A DNA stretch of 53,475 bases from JAKOQB01 sp036824465 (GCA_036824465.1 DAITAC010000016.1:1-53475); one strand, 5' to 3'. Shown: positions 8,762-18,283, numbered from the stretch's first letter. Notes: generated from the sequence alone by a model not told the origin. A program made the numbers and translations.

Positions 8762-9541
8762 ATGCTCAAGGGCAAGACCGCGTTAGTGACCGGCTCCACC
8801 AGCGGTATCGGGCTCGCGATCGCGCGTGCGCTGGCAGCCGACGGCGCCAACATCGTGCTCAACGGATTCGGCGACGCGGCCGTGATCGCCGGAATCGAGA
8901 AAGACTTGCAGGCAATGGGCGCAAGAACGCTGTATCACGGCGCTGACATGAGCAAGCCGGTCGAAATCGCCGACATGATCGCCAGGGCCGAATCAGCGTT
9001 CGGGCGCATCGATGTGCTGGTCAACAACGCCGGCATCCAGCATGTCGCGAACGTCGAAGACTTCCCCGCGGAGCGCTGGGACGCGATCATCGCCATCAAT
9101 CTTTCTTCTGCGTTTCACACCACGCGGCTTGCGTTGCCAAAGATGAAGCATGCCAACTGGGGGCGGATTATCAACATCGCTTCAGTCCATGGATTGGTCG
9201 CATCGGCGCAGAAAAGCGCCTATGTGGCCGCCAAGCACGGCATCATCGGATTGACCAAAACGGTGGCACTCGAAACCGCGACCACGGGCGTCACCTGCAA
9301 TGCCATCTGCCCGGGTTGGGTGCTGACGCCGCTGGTTCAGAAACAGATCGATGATCGGGCTGCGCGCGATAAGAGCTCCAACGAGGCCGCCAAGAAAGCG
9401 CTGTTGGCCGAGAAGCAGCCGTCGCTGGAATTCGTCACCATCGAGCAGCTTGGCGCGCTTGCGCTGTTCCTCTGCTCGGATGCGGGCAGCCAGGTTCGCG
9501 GCGCGGCGTGGAACATCGACGGCGGCTGGTACGCGCAGTAG
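8762..9541 (+). CDS. hbdH: D-3-hydroxybutyrate dehydrogenase (SDR family)
   Basis: Interconverts (R)-3-hydroxybutyrate and acetoacetate with NAD(H), a late step in use of the storage polymer PHB. The 259-residue product is a classical short-chain dehydrogenase: cofactor loop TGSTSGIG (10-17), NNAG (88-91), catalytic S141, Y154 and K158 in SAYVAAKHG, and a C-terminal GGWYAQ. The N-terminal stretch VLNGFGDA and the insert near 205-225 rich in Lys/Glu are typical of the PHB-type enzyme. GGAGGC sits just upstream of the ATG. It is divergent from the hydrolase gene and is followed 44 bp later by a universal stress protein gene. Confidence 0.9.
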   Translation: MLKGKTALVTGSTSGIGLAIARALAADGANIVLNGFGDAAVIAGIEKDLQAMGARTLYHGADMSKPVEIADMIARAESAFGRIDVLVNNAGIQHVANVEDFPAERWDAIIAINLSSAFHTTRLALPKMKHANWGRIINIASVHGLVASAQKSAYVAAKHGIIGLTKTVALETATTGVTCNAICPGWVLTPLVQKQIDDRAARDKSSNEAAKKALLAEKQPSLEFVTIEQLGALALFLCSDAGSQVRGAAWNIDGGWYAQ

Positions 9542-9585
9542 CGCGCCGGGCCGGAGAGATCATTCCCAACCTTCAGGAGGATCCC

Positions 9586-10026
9586 ATGTACAAGCGCATC
9601 TTGCTGGCATATGACGGCTCTGAATCCGTACAGAAGGCGCTGCTCGATTCACACGACATCGCGCAATGGGGCAAGTCCGAGCTGTTTCTGGTCGCGGTGA
9701 TGCCAAGCCCGACATCGACCTACGTCGGGCTGGACAGTGGTGCCTATGTGGGTGCGTACGAGGAAGATGAAAAGCAGAAGTACAAGGAGATCCTCGAAGA
9801 CGGTTTGCGTCGCCTGGCAGAACGAGGGCATACCGCGCGCGGTGAAGTACTGGTCGGCGATACGGTGCGGGAGCTCACCGCCTATGCGCGCAAGATCCAG
9901 GCCGATCTGATCGTCGTCGGCCACAAGCACCTTGACAGCTGGGCAGCGCGCTGGTGGCGCGGCTCGACGTCGCCCGCGTTAATCGAACACTCTCCCTGCA
10001 GCGTGCTCGTCGTGATCACGCAGTGA
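9586..10026 (+). CDS. Universal stress protein (UspA family)
   Basis: The 146-residue single-domain protein starts with MYKRILLAYDGSE and ends with IEHSPCSVLVVITQ, both hallmarks of the Usp fold. The ATP-binding pattern G-x2-G-x9-G-S is altered: the region reads GHKH followed by ten residues and GS, so the second Gly is His and the spacing is one longer. Whether it still binds ATP is therefore unclear. An ideal AGGAGG precedes the ATG. It probably shares a transcript with hbdH and may respond to energy or stress state. Confidence 0.88.
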   Translation: MYKRILLAYDGSESVQKALLDSHDIAQWGKSELFLVAVMPSPTSTYVGLDSGAYVGAYEEDEKQKYKEILEDGLRRLAERGHTARGEVLVGDTVRELTAYARKIQADLIVVGHKHLDSWAARWWRGSTSPALIEHSPCSVLVVITQ

Positions 10027-10043
10027 GGGTTGTACGTCTCGCG

Positions 10044-10928
10044 TCAGGCCGGAATCACGCTGACCGCCACGCTGAGCGTGTGCTCGCCGCCACCCTGAAT
10101 CACTCCACGCAGCGGCATGACGTCGCCATAATCACGGCCAACCGCGAGCGTGACATGAGAACTGGCGACCCGCACGTCATTGGTCGGATCGAGATCATTC
10201 CAGCCCAGGTGCGGACACCAGACCGACACCCAGGCGTGTGACGCGTCGGCACCGAGCAGCCGCGGCTGCCCCGGCGGCGCTTTCGTCAGCAGATAGCCGC
10301 TGACGTAACGCGCCGGCAGACCAAGCGCCCGCAGGCAGCCGAGCATCACGTGCGCAAAATCCTGACACACGCCGCGTCGCTGCTTGAACACCTCGGTGAG
10401 CGGCGTGCTGATCTCGGTGACACCACTTTCGTAGACAAAATCGGCGTGAATGCGATGCATCAGGCCGATTGCCGCATCGAGATACGGGCGTTGCGTCGAA
10501 AACGAGGCGGCCGCGTAGTCGCGCAGCGCGCCGAGCAGGGGCACAAAAGGCGACGCGTAGACGAACTCCGTCGCCGGCTCGAACACCGCACCGGCGGCGT
10601 AGCGCAGGCGTCGCACGACGTCTTCCCAGGGCGCACTCTCCGTTGATTCCTGCATCGGCACCGACAGCAGCCGGACCCGGCTCACTGATGTCACCTGCAG
10701 TTCATCGTGGGGCGCGTACAGCGCAAAGCAGGTCCGCACATTGCCAAACATGTCGCGACTGCTCGTCTTCTTCGTCGGCGCGGGGTTGATGTCCAGCTCG
10801 CATTCTTCAAGCCGCTGCCGTTCGTTGGTCTGTGGAAACAGGTAGGCCACGTGGCACGCCACCTCGACGCGCGTGGCGTAGCGCGTCGTCGTCTCATGCC
10901 TCACCTGCAACTGGCGATCAGCGCCCAT
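10044..10928 (-). CDS. Transglutaminase-like cysteine peptidase of the Anbu/amidoligase cluster
   Basis: The 294-residue protein has a bacterial transglutaminase N-terminal beta domain (about 5-90) and a catalytic papain-like core with C188 in GVCQDFAH, H231 in ASHAWVSV, and D247 in DLDPTND. It has no signal peptide, so it is probably cytosolic. Such enzymes cleave or form isopeptide or amide bonds. Its neighbours are amidoligase-type genes, which suggests it trims or transfers the peptide they make; that is inference. It is the last gene of the six-gene minus-strand cluster, 7 bp after the ATP-grasp/alpha-E fusion gene, so co-translation is likely. Confidence 0.88.
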   Translation of the reverse strand: MGADRQLQVRHETTTRYATRVEVACHVAYLFPQTNERQRLEECELDINPAPTKKTSSRDMFGNVRTCFALYAPHDELQVTSVSRVRLLSVPMQESTESAPWEDVVRRLRYAAGAVFEPATEFVYASPFVPLLGALRDYAAASFSTQRPYLDAAIGLMHRIHADFVYESGVTEISTPLTEVFKQRRGVCQDFAHVMLGCLRALGLPARYVSGYLLTKAPPGQPRLLGADASHAWVSVWCPHLGWNDLDPTNDVRVASSHVTLAVGRDYGDVMPLRGVIQGGGEHTLSVAVSVIPA

Positions 10929-10935
10929 CGACGAT

Positions 10936-13512
10936 TCAGGCCGTCAGAAGCCGGAAACGCTCGGCCGCATGACTGAAGAAGCGGCCACTGATGTCGTCGG
11001 AGATGGCGTCAGCCGCGCCCGCCACGCGGGTCACAAACGCAATCGCGCCGGAGTAGCCGACACCGACCCTCGTGCAGAGTTGGTCCAGCGTTGGCCAGCC
11101 GTCGGGCGCAGGCAGATGCGCCAGCAATTCGCCGACGCTGTCAGCCGGCAGGCGTTGAATCTCGCGCGCAAGTCGTCGCGCCACGCATGCCAGTGCGCGC
11201 GGTATGTCGGTATTCATCACCACCAGGTCCAGCAGCGGCGGCATTTCCTGGCGCCGCTGGTACATCGAGCGATAGGTGATCGTGCTGTCAAAGAGCTCCA
11301 GCACGAGATCGAAGCCCGCCTCGTGCTCGACCGCCTTGCAATCGATCAGCACACAAAGCGCACGTGCCAGCGCCGACAGCCGCTCGATGTGGCGACCGAT
11401 GGCAAGCAGGCGCCAGCCGTCGTCGCGGGTCATGCGGTCGGTCTGCGCACCGGTGACTGCCGCCATTCGCACCGCAAGCCGTCCGAGCGCGGCGAGCGCA
11501 TCATCGGCGGACAAGCTGCCATCGACCGTCGCGCACACGCAGTCATCGCGAAAGCCGTTCGCGCTTTCAACCAGCAGGCGCCAGTGTTCGGCGGAAAGAC
11601 GTTCGCGGATCTGGCTGGCCGCGCGCGTCATCGCCGTCAGGTTGAACTCAACGCTGGTGACGTTGCGGGCATCGGGAAGTCCGGCCAGCAGCGCGCGTTC
11701 AAAGACCGCAGCGCCGTGCGGGGATTGCGCCGGTGACGGCGCGCCCCTGGGAACGAGGCCATGCCGATTGGCAAGCAGGCCGATCGCTTCCAGCACGGCG
11801 GGAGCGTCTTCGCTGTCGTCATTGAGCAGCGTGACGATGGCGCGCGCCAGTCGCAAGCTGAATTCCGCACGTTCCGCATAGCGCCCCATCCAGAACAGGT
11901 TTTCTGCCGCACGGCTGGTGACCACGCGCCGCTTGAGCGCCAGATCTTCGGGCCGCAGCGGCTGCGGCAACATCGAGAAGCTGTCAACCGGGCCCTGTGA
12001 CAGGACCCAGGTGTCCGAGCTGCTGCCGCCGCGCTGCATCGAAACGATCTGCATTTCGCGCGCAGCCACGCGTGTCAGGCCGCCTGGCATTGCCTGCCAA
12101 CCGCTGCCGTCGCTGATCGCATACACGCGCACCATCGCCGAGCGCGGCACGATGGCGCCGCCCTGCCAGGTGGCGGCCTGGGATAACGGCAAGTAGGCCT
12201 GCACGGTGTATGCATCGGGATCGGCTTCGATGCGCAGCTTGAGCAACGCGCGCTGGCCATCATCGAGGTCCGCGCCCATCAGCGGCTCGAATGCGGGCCG
12301 ATAGGGCGTATTCGGAAACGTCGGCTTGATCACCTTGTCGGCGAGGTCGGCGGCGATCTCTTCATACGCCGCGCGTTCGCCACACCACCATGAAGGCAAC
12401 GATGGCAGCGACAGTTCGGCGCCAATGAATCGTTGCGCGATCGCCGGCAGGAAGCCGTTCAATGCCGGCGACTCGAGGAAGCCCGAGCCAATGGCGTTGG
12501 CAACGACTACCTGGCGCGCCCGAATCGCCTGCAGCAGGCCGGGAACGCCGAGCGTCGAGTCGGGGCGCAGCTCGAGCGGATCGCAGAAATCGTCGTCGAG
12601 TCGCCGCAGAATCGCGTGGACCCGCTGCAGGCCATGCAGCGTCTTCAGGAACACGCGGTCGTCCCGTACCGTCAGGTCGCCGCCCTCCACCAGCGGTATG
12701 CCAAGGTAGCGGGCCAGGTACGCGTGCTCGAAGTAGGTCTCGTTATAAGGCCCCGGTGTCAGCAGCACTACGCTCGGCGTCGCATTTGCGTCGTCTATCG
12801 AGGCGCTCAGCCGGACCAGCGTATCGAGCAGTCGGCGATAACTGGTCGCGAGCCGCTGCACGCGCATCTCGCGAAATGCCTCGGGAAACAGATGGCGCGT
12901 GATGATGCGATTCTGCAGTGCGTAGCCGATGCCCGATGGCGACTGGGTGCGCTGTGCAACGACCCACCATGTTCCATCCGCGGCACGCGCCAGATCGAAC
13001 GCCATGATGTGCAGATATGTATCGCCGGCTGGAACGCAACCTGCCAAAGGCCGCAAGTAGCCGGGATTGCCGAGCACGAGCGCCGGCGGCAGCAGTCCGT
13101 CGGCAAGCAGGCGCTGCGCGCCGTAGATGTCGCGCATGATCTTCGACAGCAGCATCGCGCGCTGCGCGATGCCTTGCTCGATGTGCGCCCACTCGGCGGC
13201 AGAAATGATGAACGGCAGCAGGTCAAGCGACCACGGCCGCGGCGACCCGCCCTCATCGCTGTAGACGTTGTAGGTGATCCCGTCGTCGCGAACCTGCCGG
13301 CCAATCGTCTCAAGACGGCGGTCAAGATCGTCAAATCCGCCGACCCCAAGATGCGTGAAGAACTGCTGCCACTCCGCGTGCAACGAGCCGTCGGCGGTCC
13401 GTAGCTCATCAAAGTGCCCGGAGCGAGCCGGCAGCGCCAGGTGCGCCGCGATGCGCGCCGGGTTATGCGCGTCGTCGGTCGCTTGGCTGAACGGAAAGCT
13501 CGTCTGGGGCAA
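10936..13512 (-). CDS. Circularly permuted ATP-grasp + alpha-E fusion protein
   Basis: The 858-residue protein joins two units that also exist as separate genes in this cluster. Residues 1-520 match the circularly permuted ATP-grasp protein at 19431, sharing LLTPG-YN-YFEHA, the LRRLDDDFCDPL region and DSTLGVPGLL. Residues 530-858 match alpha-E, starting RAAENLFWMGRYAERAE. ATP-grasp enzymes of this class are predicted to join carboxyl and amine groups using ATP. The segment after K396 reads PTFPNTPYRPAF, where the free-standing paralogue has a GGYGM glycine loop, so nucleotide handling may differ. No ATG is available, and the TTG at 13512 is the likely start. It lies 11 bp after the DUF2126 gene. 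Confidence 0.88.
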   Translation of the reverse strand: MPQTSFPFSQATDDAHNPARIAAHLALPARSGHFDELRTADGSLHAEWQQFFTHLGVGGFDDLDRRLETIGRQVRDDGITYNVYSDEGGSPRPWSLDLLPFIISAAEWAHIEQGIAQRAMLLSKIMRDIYGAQRLLADGLLPPALVLGNPGYLRPLAGCVPAGDTYLHIMAFDLARAADGTWWVVAQRTQSPSGIGYALQNRIITRHLFPEAFREMRVQRLATSYRRLLDTLVRLSASIDDANATPSVVLLTPGPYNETYFEHAYLARYLGIPLVEGGDLTVRDDRVFLKTLHGLQRVHAILRRLDDDFCDPLELRPDSTLGVPGLLQAIRARQVVVANAIGSGFLESPALNGFLPAIAQRFIGAELSLPSLPSWWCGERAAYEEIAADLADKVIKPTFPNTPYRPAFEPLMGADLDDGQRALLKLRIEADPDAYTVQAYLPLSQAATWQGGAIVPRSAMVRVYAISDGSGWQAMPGGLTRVAAREMQIVSMQRGGSSSDTWVLSQGPVDSFSMLPQPLRPEDLALKRRVVTSRAAENLFWMGRYAERAEFSLRLARAIVTLLNDDSEDAPAVLEAIGLLANRHGLVPRGAPSPAQSPHGAAVFERALLAGLPDARNVTSVEFNLTAMTRAASQIRERLSAEHWRLLVESANGFRDDCVCATVDGSLSADDALAALGRLAVRMAAVTGAQTDRMTRDDGWRLLAIGRHIERLSALARALCVLIDCKAVEHEAGFDLVLELFDSTITYRSMYQRRQEMPPLLDLVVMNTDIPRALACVARRLAREIQRLPADSVGELLAHLPAPDGWPTLDQLCTRVGVGYSGAIAFVTRVAGAADAISDDISGRFFSHAAERFRLLTA

Positions 13513-13523
13513 GGCTGCTGGAG

Positions 13524-16500
13524 TCAGTTGCGGCGCAGGTCGAGCGTAAACGGAAACTCGCTACTGCGCGCGGCTGGCCGCACCTGAATTGTCCCGGGCG
13601 TATGCCCCATCCGGAAGAACCGCGCCAGACGCCGGCTTTCAGCTTCGTACGCGTTGACCGGAAACACGTCGTGACTGCGTCCGCCCGGATGCGCAACGTG
13701 GTACTGACATCCGCCGAGCGAGCGCTGCATCCAGCTGTCGACGATGTCAAAAGTCAGCGGTGCATGCACGCCGATGGTCGGATGCAAAGCGGAAGCCGGC
13801 TGCCATGCGCGAAACCGCACGCCGGCTACAAATTCACCGACACGACCGGTTGGCTGCAGCGGCAATGCGGCGCCGTTGCAGGCGATCACGTAGCGGCTTT
13901 CGTTCAGCCCGGTCACCCGGACTTCGACGCGCTCCAGCGAGGAATCCACATAGCGCACGGTGCTGCCAACCGCTCCCTCTTCCCCCATGACCTGCCACGG
14001 TTCCAGCGCGCCGCGCAGAGTCAGTTGAATTCCGCGCGTGGCGACTTCGCCGAACAACGGAAAGCGAAACTCGAAATGCGGTGCAAACCAGGCGGGATCG
14101 AGGCCGTAGCCCGCCTGTGCCATGTCGGTCAGCACATCCTCGAAGTCGAGCCCGACGAAGGATGGCAGCATGAAGCGGTCGTGCAGCTCCGTGCCCCAGC
14201 GCGTGAGCGTGGTCGTGTACGGCGCGCGCCAGAAACGGGCCACCAGCGCTCGCATCAGCAACTGCTGCGTCAGGCTCATGCGTGCATGCGGTGGCATCTC
14301 GAATGCGCGCAACTCCAGCAGCCCAAGGCGCCCTGTCGCGGAGTCCGGTGAATACAGCTTGTCGATGCAGAACTCGGCGCGATGCGTGTTGCCGGTGACG
14401 TCGATCAGGATGTTGCGCAGCGCGCGATCCACCAGCCACGGCGGTGCCTCCTGCCCGAAGCGTTCACGGCTTCGCGCCAGTTCGGCCAGCGCGATTTCGA
14501 GTTCGTACAGCTGGTCGTTGCGCGCCTCGTCAATGCGTGGCGCCTGGCTCGTCGGGCCGATGAACAGTCCCGAGAACAGGTACGACAGCGACGGGTGGTT
14601 GTGCCAGTAGCCGATCAGACTGCCGAGGAGGTCAGGCCGGCGCAGGAACGGACTGTCGGCCGGCGTCGGTCCGCCCAAAACGAAGTGATTGCCGCCGCCG
14701 GTTCCGGTGTGGCGGCCGTCGAGCATGAATTTTTCAGTCGACAGCCGCGACTGATGCGCCGCCTCATACAGGAACTCGGTGTGATCGACCAGTTCATCCC
14801 AGTCATGAGCCGGGTGGATGTTGACCTCGATCACGCCGGGGTCGGGCGTGACCTGCAGCATCTTCAGGCGCGGATCGCGCGGCGGCGGATAGCCCTCGAG
14901 CACGATCTTCACGTCGAATTCAGCGGCGGTTGCTTCGACTGCCGCCAGCAACTCGAGATAATCCTCGACCTGCGCCAGCGGCGGCATGAATACGTACATC
15001 ATCCCCGACGTGCCACCCAAGTTGCGCTCGGCCTGCGGCCCGTTCATGCGCTGCGGGTCACGCACCTCGACGCACAGCGCGGTGCGCGTAATCCACGGCG
15101 CGGACTCGAATCGCGCCGGGACCTTGTCCGGTGACACCGGATGGTCGGGCTGAAGCGGCCCGGCCCCGGCCGTCTCGCCGCTCGCGCCTGCGCCGGTCTC
15201 CTCGAAACCTGCCTGCAGCGCGACCGCGCCGCCTTCCGCGAAGCCGCCGCCGATCGCGTGCGGCGCGTTCTGCGCACGGATGTCCCCGTGCAGCGGCAGC
15301 GGCGCGCGCGGCGCAAAGGGATCGTGCTCGTGCAGGTACGGATAATCGCCCTTCGACACCCACGGCACTGAATCCAGCGGCAGCCGATAGCCCATCGCCG
15401 AATCACCCGGTATCAGGTACATGCGATCGTCGCGAAAGAACCAGGGCCCCGTGATCCAGCGCGGTCCGGTGACCGATGGAGCCGCGTTGCGCCTGATCGG
15501 TAGCGCGTAGCCGACCTCGTCATCGAGTTTCTGTTCGAAGACGCGGCGCAACCGCTCTCGTTCCAGTTCATCGTCGAGCCTTGCATCGAAAGGATCGACG
15601 TTGACTGGCAGGCGCCGCTCGCGCCACAGGTAGTACCAGACATCCTCGAAGCCGGGCTGGATGAACTTGGTGTCGAGCTGCAGGCGCTGCGCCACCCGCG
15701 TGAGGAAGCGCCGCCCGTCCGATGTGCTGTAGCGCAGCGGTTCACGTTCATCCGCGAAAAGCCGTGGATCGTGCCAGCACGGCTGACCATCAGCGCGCCA
15801 GAACAACGACAGCGCCCAGCGCGGCAACTGTTCTCCCGGATACCACTTGCCCTGACCGTAGTGCAGGAAGCCGTTGGCACCGTATCTGGCGCGCAATCGC
15901 TGCAGCAGCTCCGTCGCCTGGCCGCGCTTCGTGGGGCCGAGCGCAGTGGTATTCCACTCGGCGCCGTCTCGATCGTTGGCCGACACGAAGGTCGGCTCGC
16001 CGCCCATCGTGAGGCGCACGTCCATCGCCTTGAGGTCGCGATCGACCTGATGGCCGAGCGTGACCACCTGCGACCATTGCTCTTCCGTGTAAGGCTTGGT
16101 GACGCGCGGAGCCTCGTAAATGCGAGTCACCGACATCATGTGTGTGAACTCGACTTCGCATTCGTCGACGTTGCCCGATACCGGCGCTGCGGTGCTGGGT
16201 TCCGGTGTGCACGCGACCGGAATATGGCCTTCGCCGGCGAGCAGCCCCGAAGTCGGATCGAGCCCGATCCAGCCCGCGCCCGGCAGGTACACCTCGCACC
16301 ACGCGTGCAGATCGGTGAAATCGTGGTCGGTGCCGGACGGTCCGTCGAGTGACTTGACGTCCGCCTTCAGCTGAATCAGGTAGCCGGACGCGAAACGCGC
16401 GGCAAGACCAAGGTGCCGCAGTGACTGCACCAGCAACCACCCGGTGTCGCGACAGGAGCCGGCGGCGCGTTCCAGCGTCTCCTCCGGCGTCTGCACGCCG

Positions 16501-16991
16501 GGCTCCATGCGAATCAGGTACCTGATGTCGTGCTGCAAACGCTGGTTCAGCTCGACCAGAAAGTCGATCGTCCGCCGCTTGCGTACGTCAACACTGGCAA
16601 GAAAGGCGCGCCACCGCGGCGTCAGCGGTTCCTTCGCGAGGTAAGGTAACAGGTCGTGATGCAGACCTTCCTCATACTTGAACGGATACTGTTCCGCGTC
16701 AGGTTCGAGAAAGAAGTCGAACGGGTTGTACACCGCCATCTGCGCGACCAGATCGACGGTGACCTTGAACTCGTTCGTCTTCGCCGGGAACACCAGCCGC
16801 GCCAGGTAGTTGGCGAACGGATCCTGCTGCCAGTTGATGAAATGTTCGGCCGGCTCAATCCGCAGCGAGTAAGAAAGGATCGGTGTGCGCGCATGCGGAG
16901 CGGGTCGCAGTCGAACGATCTGCGGCGACAGGCCAACGCGCCGGTCGTAGCGGTAGTGGGTGACGTGATTCAGTGCGACGTGGATCGACAC
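13524..16991 (-). CDS. Transglutaminase-DUF2126 (putative amidoligase) fusion protein
   Basis: The giant 1,155-residue protein begins with a transglutaminase N-domain and core: C180 in GSCRDTGW, H229 in DLHAWCEVY, and D245 in GLDPTSG. The rest is DUF2126, a family assigned to the glutamine-synthetase-like COOH-NH2 ligases. Visible DUF2126 landmarks are MGGEPTF (329-335), GVIEVNIHPAHDW, and a glycine-rich GTGGGNHFVLGG near 761-773. One chain could therefore both make and process an amide bond. The start is a GTG at 16991. A stretch near 575-630 is Ala/Gly-rich and looks like a flexible linker. It probably works with the adjacent ATP-grasp/alpha-E fusion and the small transglutaminase. Confidence 0.88.
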   Translation of the reverse strand: MSIHVALNHVTHYRYDRRVGLSPQIVRLRPAPHARTPILSYSLRIEPAEHFINWQQDPFANYLARLVFPAKTNEFKVTVDLVAQMAVYNPFDFFLEPDAEQYPFKYEEGLHHDLLPYLAKEPLTPRWRAFLASVDVRKRRTIDFLVELNQRLQHDIRYLIRMEPGVQTPEETLERAAGSCRDTGWLLVQSLRHLGLAARFASGYLIQLKADVKSLDGPSGTDHDFTDLHAWCEVYLPGAGWIGLDPTSGLLAGEGHIPVACTPEPSTAAPVSGNVDECEVEFTHMMSVTRIYEAPRVTKPYTEEQWSQVVTLGHQVDRDLKAMDVRLTMGGEPTFVSANDRDGAEWNTTALGPTKRGQATELLQRLRARYGANGFLHYGQGKWYPGEQLPRWALSLFWRADGQPCWHDPRLFADEREPLRYSTSDGRRFLTRVAQRLQLDTKFIQPGFEDVWYYLWRERRLPVNVDPFDARLDDELERERLRRVFEQKLDDEVGYALPIRRNAAPSVTGPRWITGPWFFRDDRMYLIPGDSAMGYRLPLDSVPWVSKGDYPYLHEHDPFAPRAPLPLHGDIRAQNAPHAIGGGFAEGGAVALQAGFEETGAGASGETAGAGPLQPDHPVSPDKVPARFESAPWITRTALCVEVRDPQRMNGPQAERNLGGTSGMMYVFMPPLAQVEDYLELLAAVEATAAEFDVKIVLEGYPPPRDPRLKMLQVTPDPGVIEVNIHPAHDWDELVDHTEFLYEAAHQSRLSTEKFMLDGRHTGTGGGNHFVLGGPTPADSPFLRRPDLLGSLIGYWHNHPSLSYLFSGLFIGPTSQAPRIDEARNDQLYELEIALAELARSRERFGQEAPPWLVDRALRNILIDVTGNTHRAEFCIDKLYSPDSATGRLGLLELRAFEMPPHARMSLTQQLLMRALVARFWRAPYTTTLTRWGTELHDRFMLPSFVGLDFEDVLTDMAQAGYGLDPAWFAPHFEFRFPLFGEVATRGIQLTLRGALEPWQVMGEEGAVGSTVRYVDSSLERVEVRVTGLNESRYVIACNGAALPLQPTGRVGEFVAGVRFRAWQPASALHPTIGVHAPLTFDIVDSWMQRSLGGCQYHVAHPGGRSHDVFPVNAYEAESRRLARFFRMGHTPGTIQVRPAARSSEFPFTLDLRRN

Positions 16992-17157
16992 GCGATGTCT
17001 CGCTGAAAAGTGTCGGCGTCGAAAGCTAGCGAATTCCGCGCCGAATGGATCGAACCAGAAGACGCCGCCTGCGCGAGCCGAACGTTGATGCGACGTCCCG
17101 TTTCAGTGCATTCCAGCCCCGCGCCGGAGCATGCCGCACCAGAATGAAGCCCCTGGC

Positions 17158-18042
17158 TCAACCGCTGGGTTGGCGCGCTGGCGTTTCGCCCACTGGGCCG
17201 GCGACCAGTTGCACCCCCATGGGCCGGGCAGATACCTCCATCGTCACTGGCAACGGCGCACGCACGGGATAGGTTGGGTCGGTCTCGAGCCGCGGTCCGC
17301 CTGACGAGGACTTGGCGTCGCGCCAGGTCGGATCGGGAATCTCCTGGAACACCTGCTTCAGCCGCTCGCCCCATGTGTTGCGGATCATCTGCATGTACTG
17401 GTTGTTGTGGTCGATCTGCACGAATTTGGTCACGCGCAGCGCATCCGCTTCGTACACCAGAAGGTCGAGCGGCAACCCGACCGAGATGTTCGAGCGCAAG
17501 GTGGAATCCATCGAAATCAGCGCGCACTTGGCAGCTTCATCGAGCGTCGTGGACGGATTGACGACCCGGTCAATGATCGGCTTGCCGTACTTGGCCTCGC
17601 CAATCTGGAAGTACGCATTCTCGGGGGTGGCTTCGATGAAATTGCCGGCCGCATAGATCTGGAACAGGCGCATCCGTTCGCCGCGAATCTGGCCGCCGAA
17701 TATGAAGCTGCAGTTGAACTCAATGCCGGACTGTTTCAAGGCGGCCGCATCGCGCGCGGACACCTCACGCACCGCATCGCCGACGACACGTGCCGCCTCG
17801 AGCAGGGTCTTCGAATTCCACACGCTGGCATCGTGCGGACCTGTGCGTTCGCAGACGATCTGCCGGACCGCCTGTGTGATCGCCAGGTTGCCGGCGCTCA
17901 GCAGCACCATGAGCCGCTCGCCGGGATGCTCGAAGACCGTGAGCTTGCGAAACGTGGAGATCTGATCCACTCCGGCATTGGTACGCGAATCAGCCAGAAA
18001 CACCAAGCCGGCATCAAGTCGCATTGCTACGCAGTAAGTCAT
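17158..18042 (-). CDS. Anbu, ancestral proteasome beta-subunit-like peptidase
   Basis: Anbu is an Ntn-hydrolase related to HslV and the 20S proteasome that forms ring or lock-washer oligomers. The 294-residue product starts MTYCVAM. Removal of Met exposes Thr1 as nucleophile, with Asp17 (ADSRT) and Lys32 (FRKL) in the expected proteasomal positions. Later family features are FGGQIRGERMRLFQIYAAGNFIEA and the ISMDSTLRSNISVG region. A start at 18156 would bury the Thr, so 18042 is chosen. The last 50 residues are Pro-rich and go beyond the usual fold. The gene sits between an alpha-E gene and the transglutaminase-amidoligase gene, the known genomic context of Anbu. Its substrate is unknown. Confidence 0.9.
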   Translation of the reverse strand: MTYCVAMRLDAGLVFLADSRTNAGVDQISTFRKLTVFEHPGERLMVLLSAGNLAITQAVRQIVCERTGPHDASVWNSKTLLEAARVVGDAVREVSARDAAALKQSGIEFNCSFIFGGQIRGERMRLFQIYAAGNFIEATPENAYFQIGEAKYGKPIIDRVVNPSTTLDEAAKCALISMDSTLRSNISVGLPLDLLVYEADALRVTKFVQIDHNNQYMQMIRNTWGERLKQVFQEIPDPTWRDAKSSSGGPRLETDPTYPVRAPLPVTMEVSARPMGVQLVAGPVGETPARQPSG

Positions 18043-18283
18043 TGGCGGTTCAGTTCCGTGCGATCGCAACCGGCGCATCAGCGGATTCGAACAGGGAGGC
18101 GGACCGCATGTTAACGCGCACTTGCATCGATTCGTCCGCACCCATGACTCGCACACCGCGCGGGGGTCGCCGCTGCCCCCTCACATGGCGTGAGGCGCAG
18201 CGATTGCACCGTCGAGCGCACCGGCGTTCGGTAGCGGTAGTCGGTGCGGAGAAGAATTCCGAGTTGCATCGCGGTTGGGCGCT
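18043..18283. other. 241-bp gap between the Anbu and alpha-E genes
   Basis: No coding potential that I can support on either strand. On the minus strand, where Anbu clusters usually carry a transglutaminase gene between alpha-E and Anbu, no Cys-His-Asp motif is visible. The gap holds a perfect 6-bp hairpin (CCTCAC/GTGAGG, 18179-18195) without a U-tract, so it is not a standard terminator. A separate promoter for Anbu could lie here, but no convincing -35/-10 pair is evident. Confidence 0.5.

Noticed and set aside
18043..18283. Remnant of a transglutaminase gene
   Set aside because: No Cys, His or Asp catalytic motif or N-domain signature is readable in any frame, so a relic cannot be claimed.
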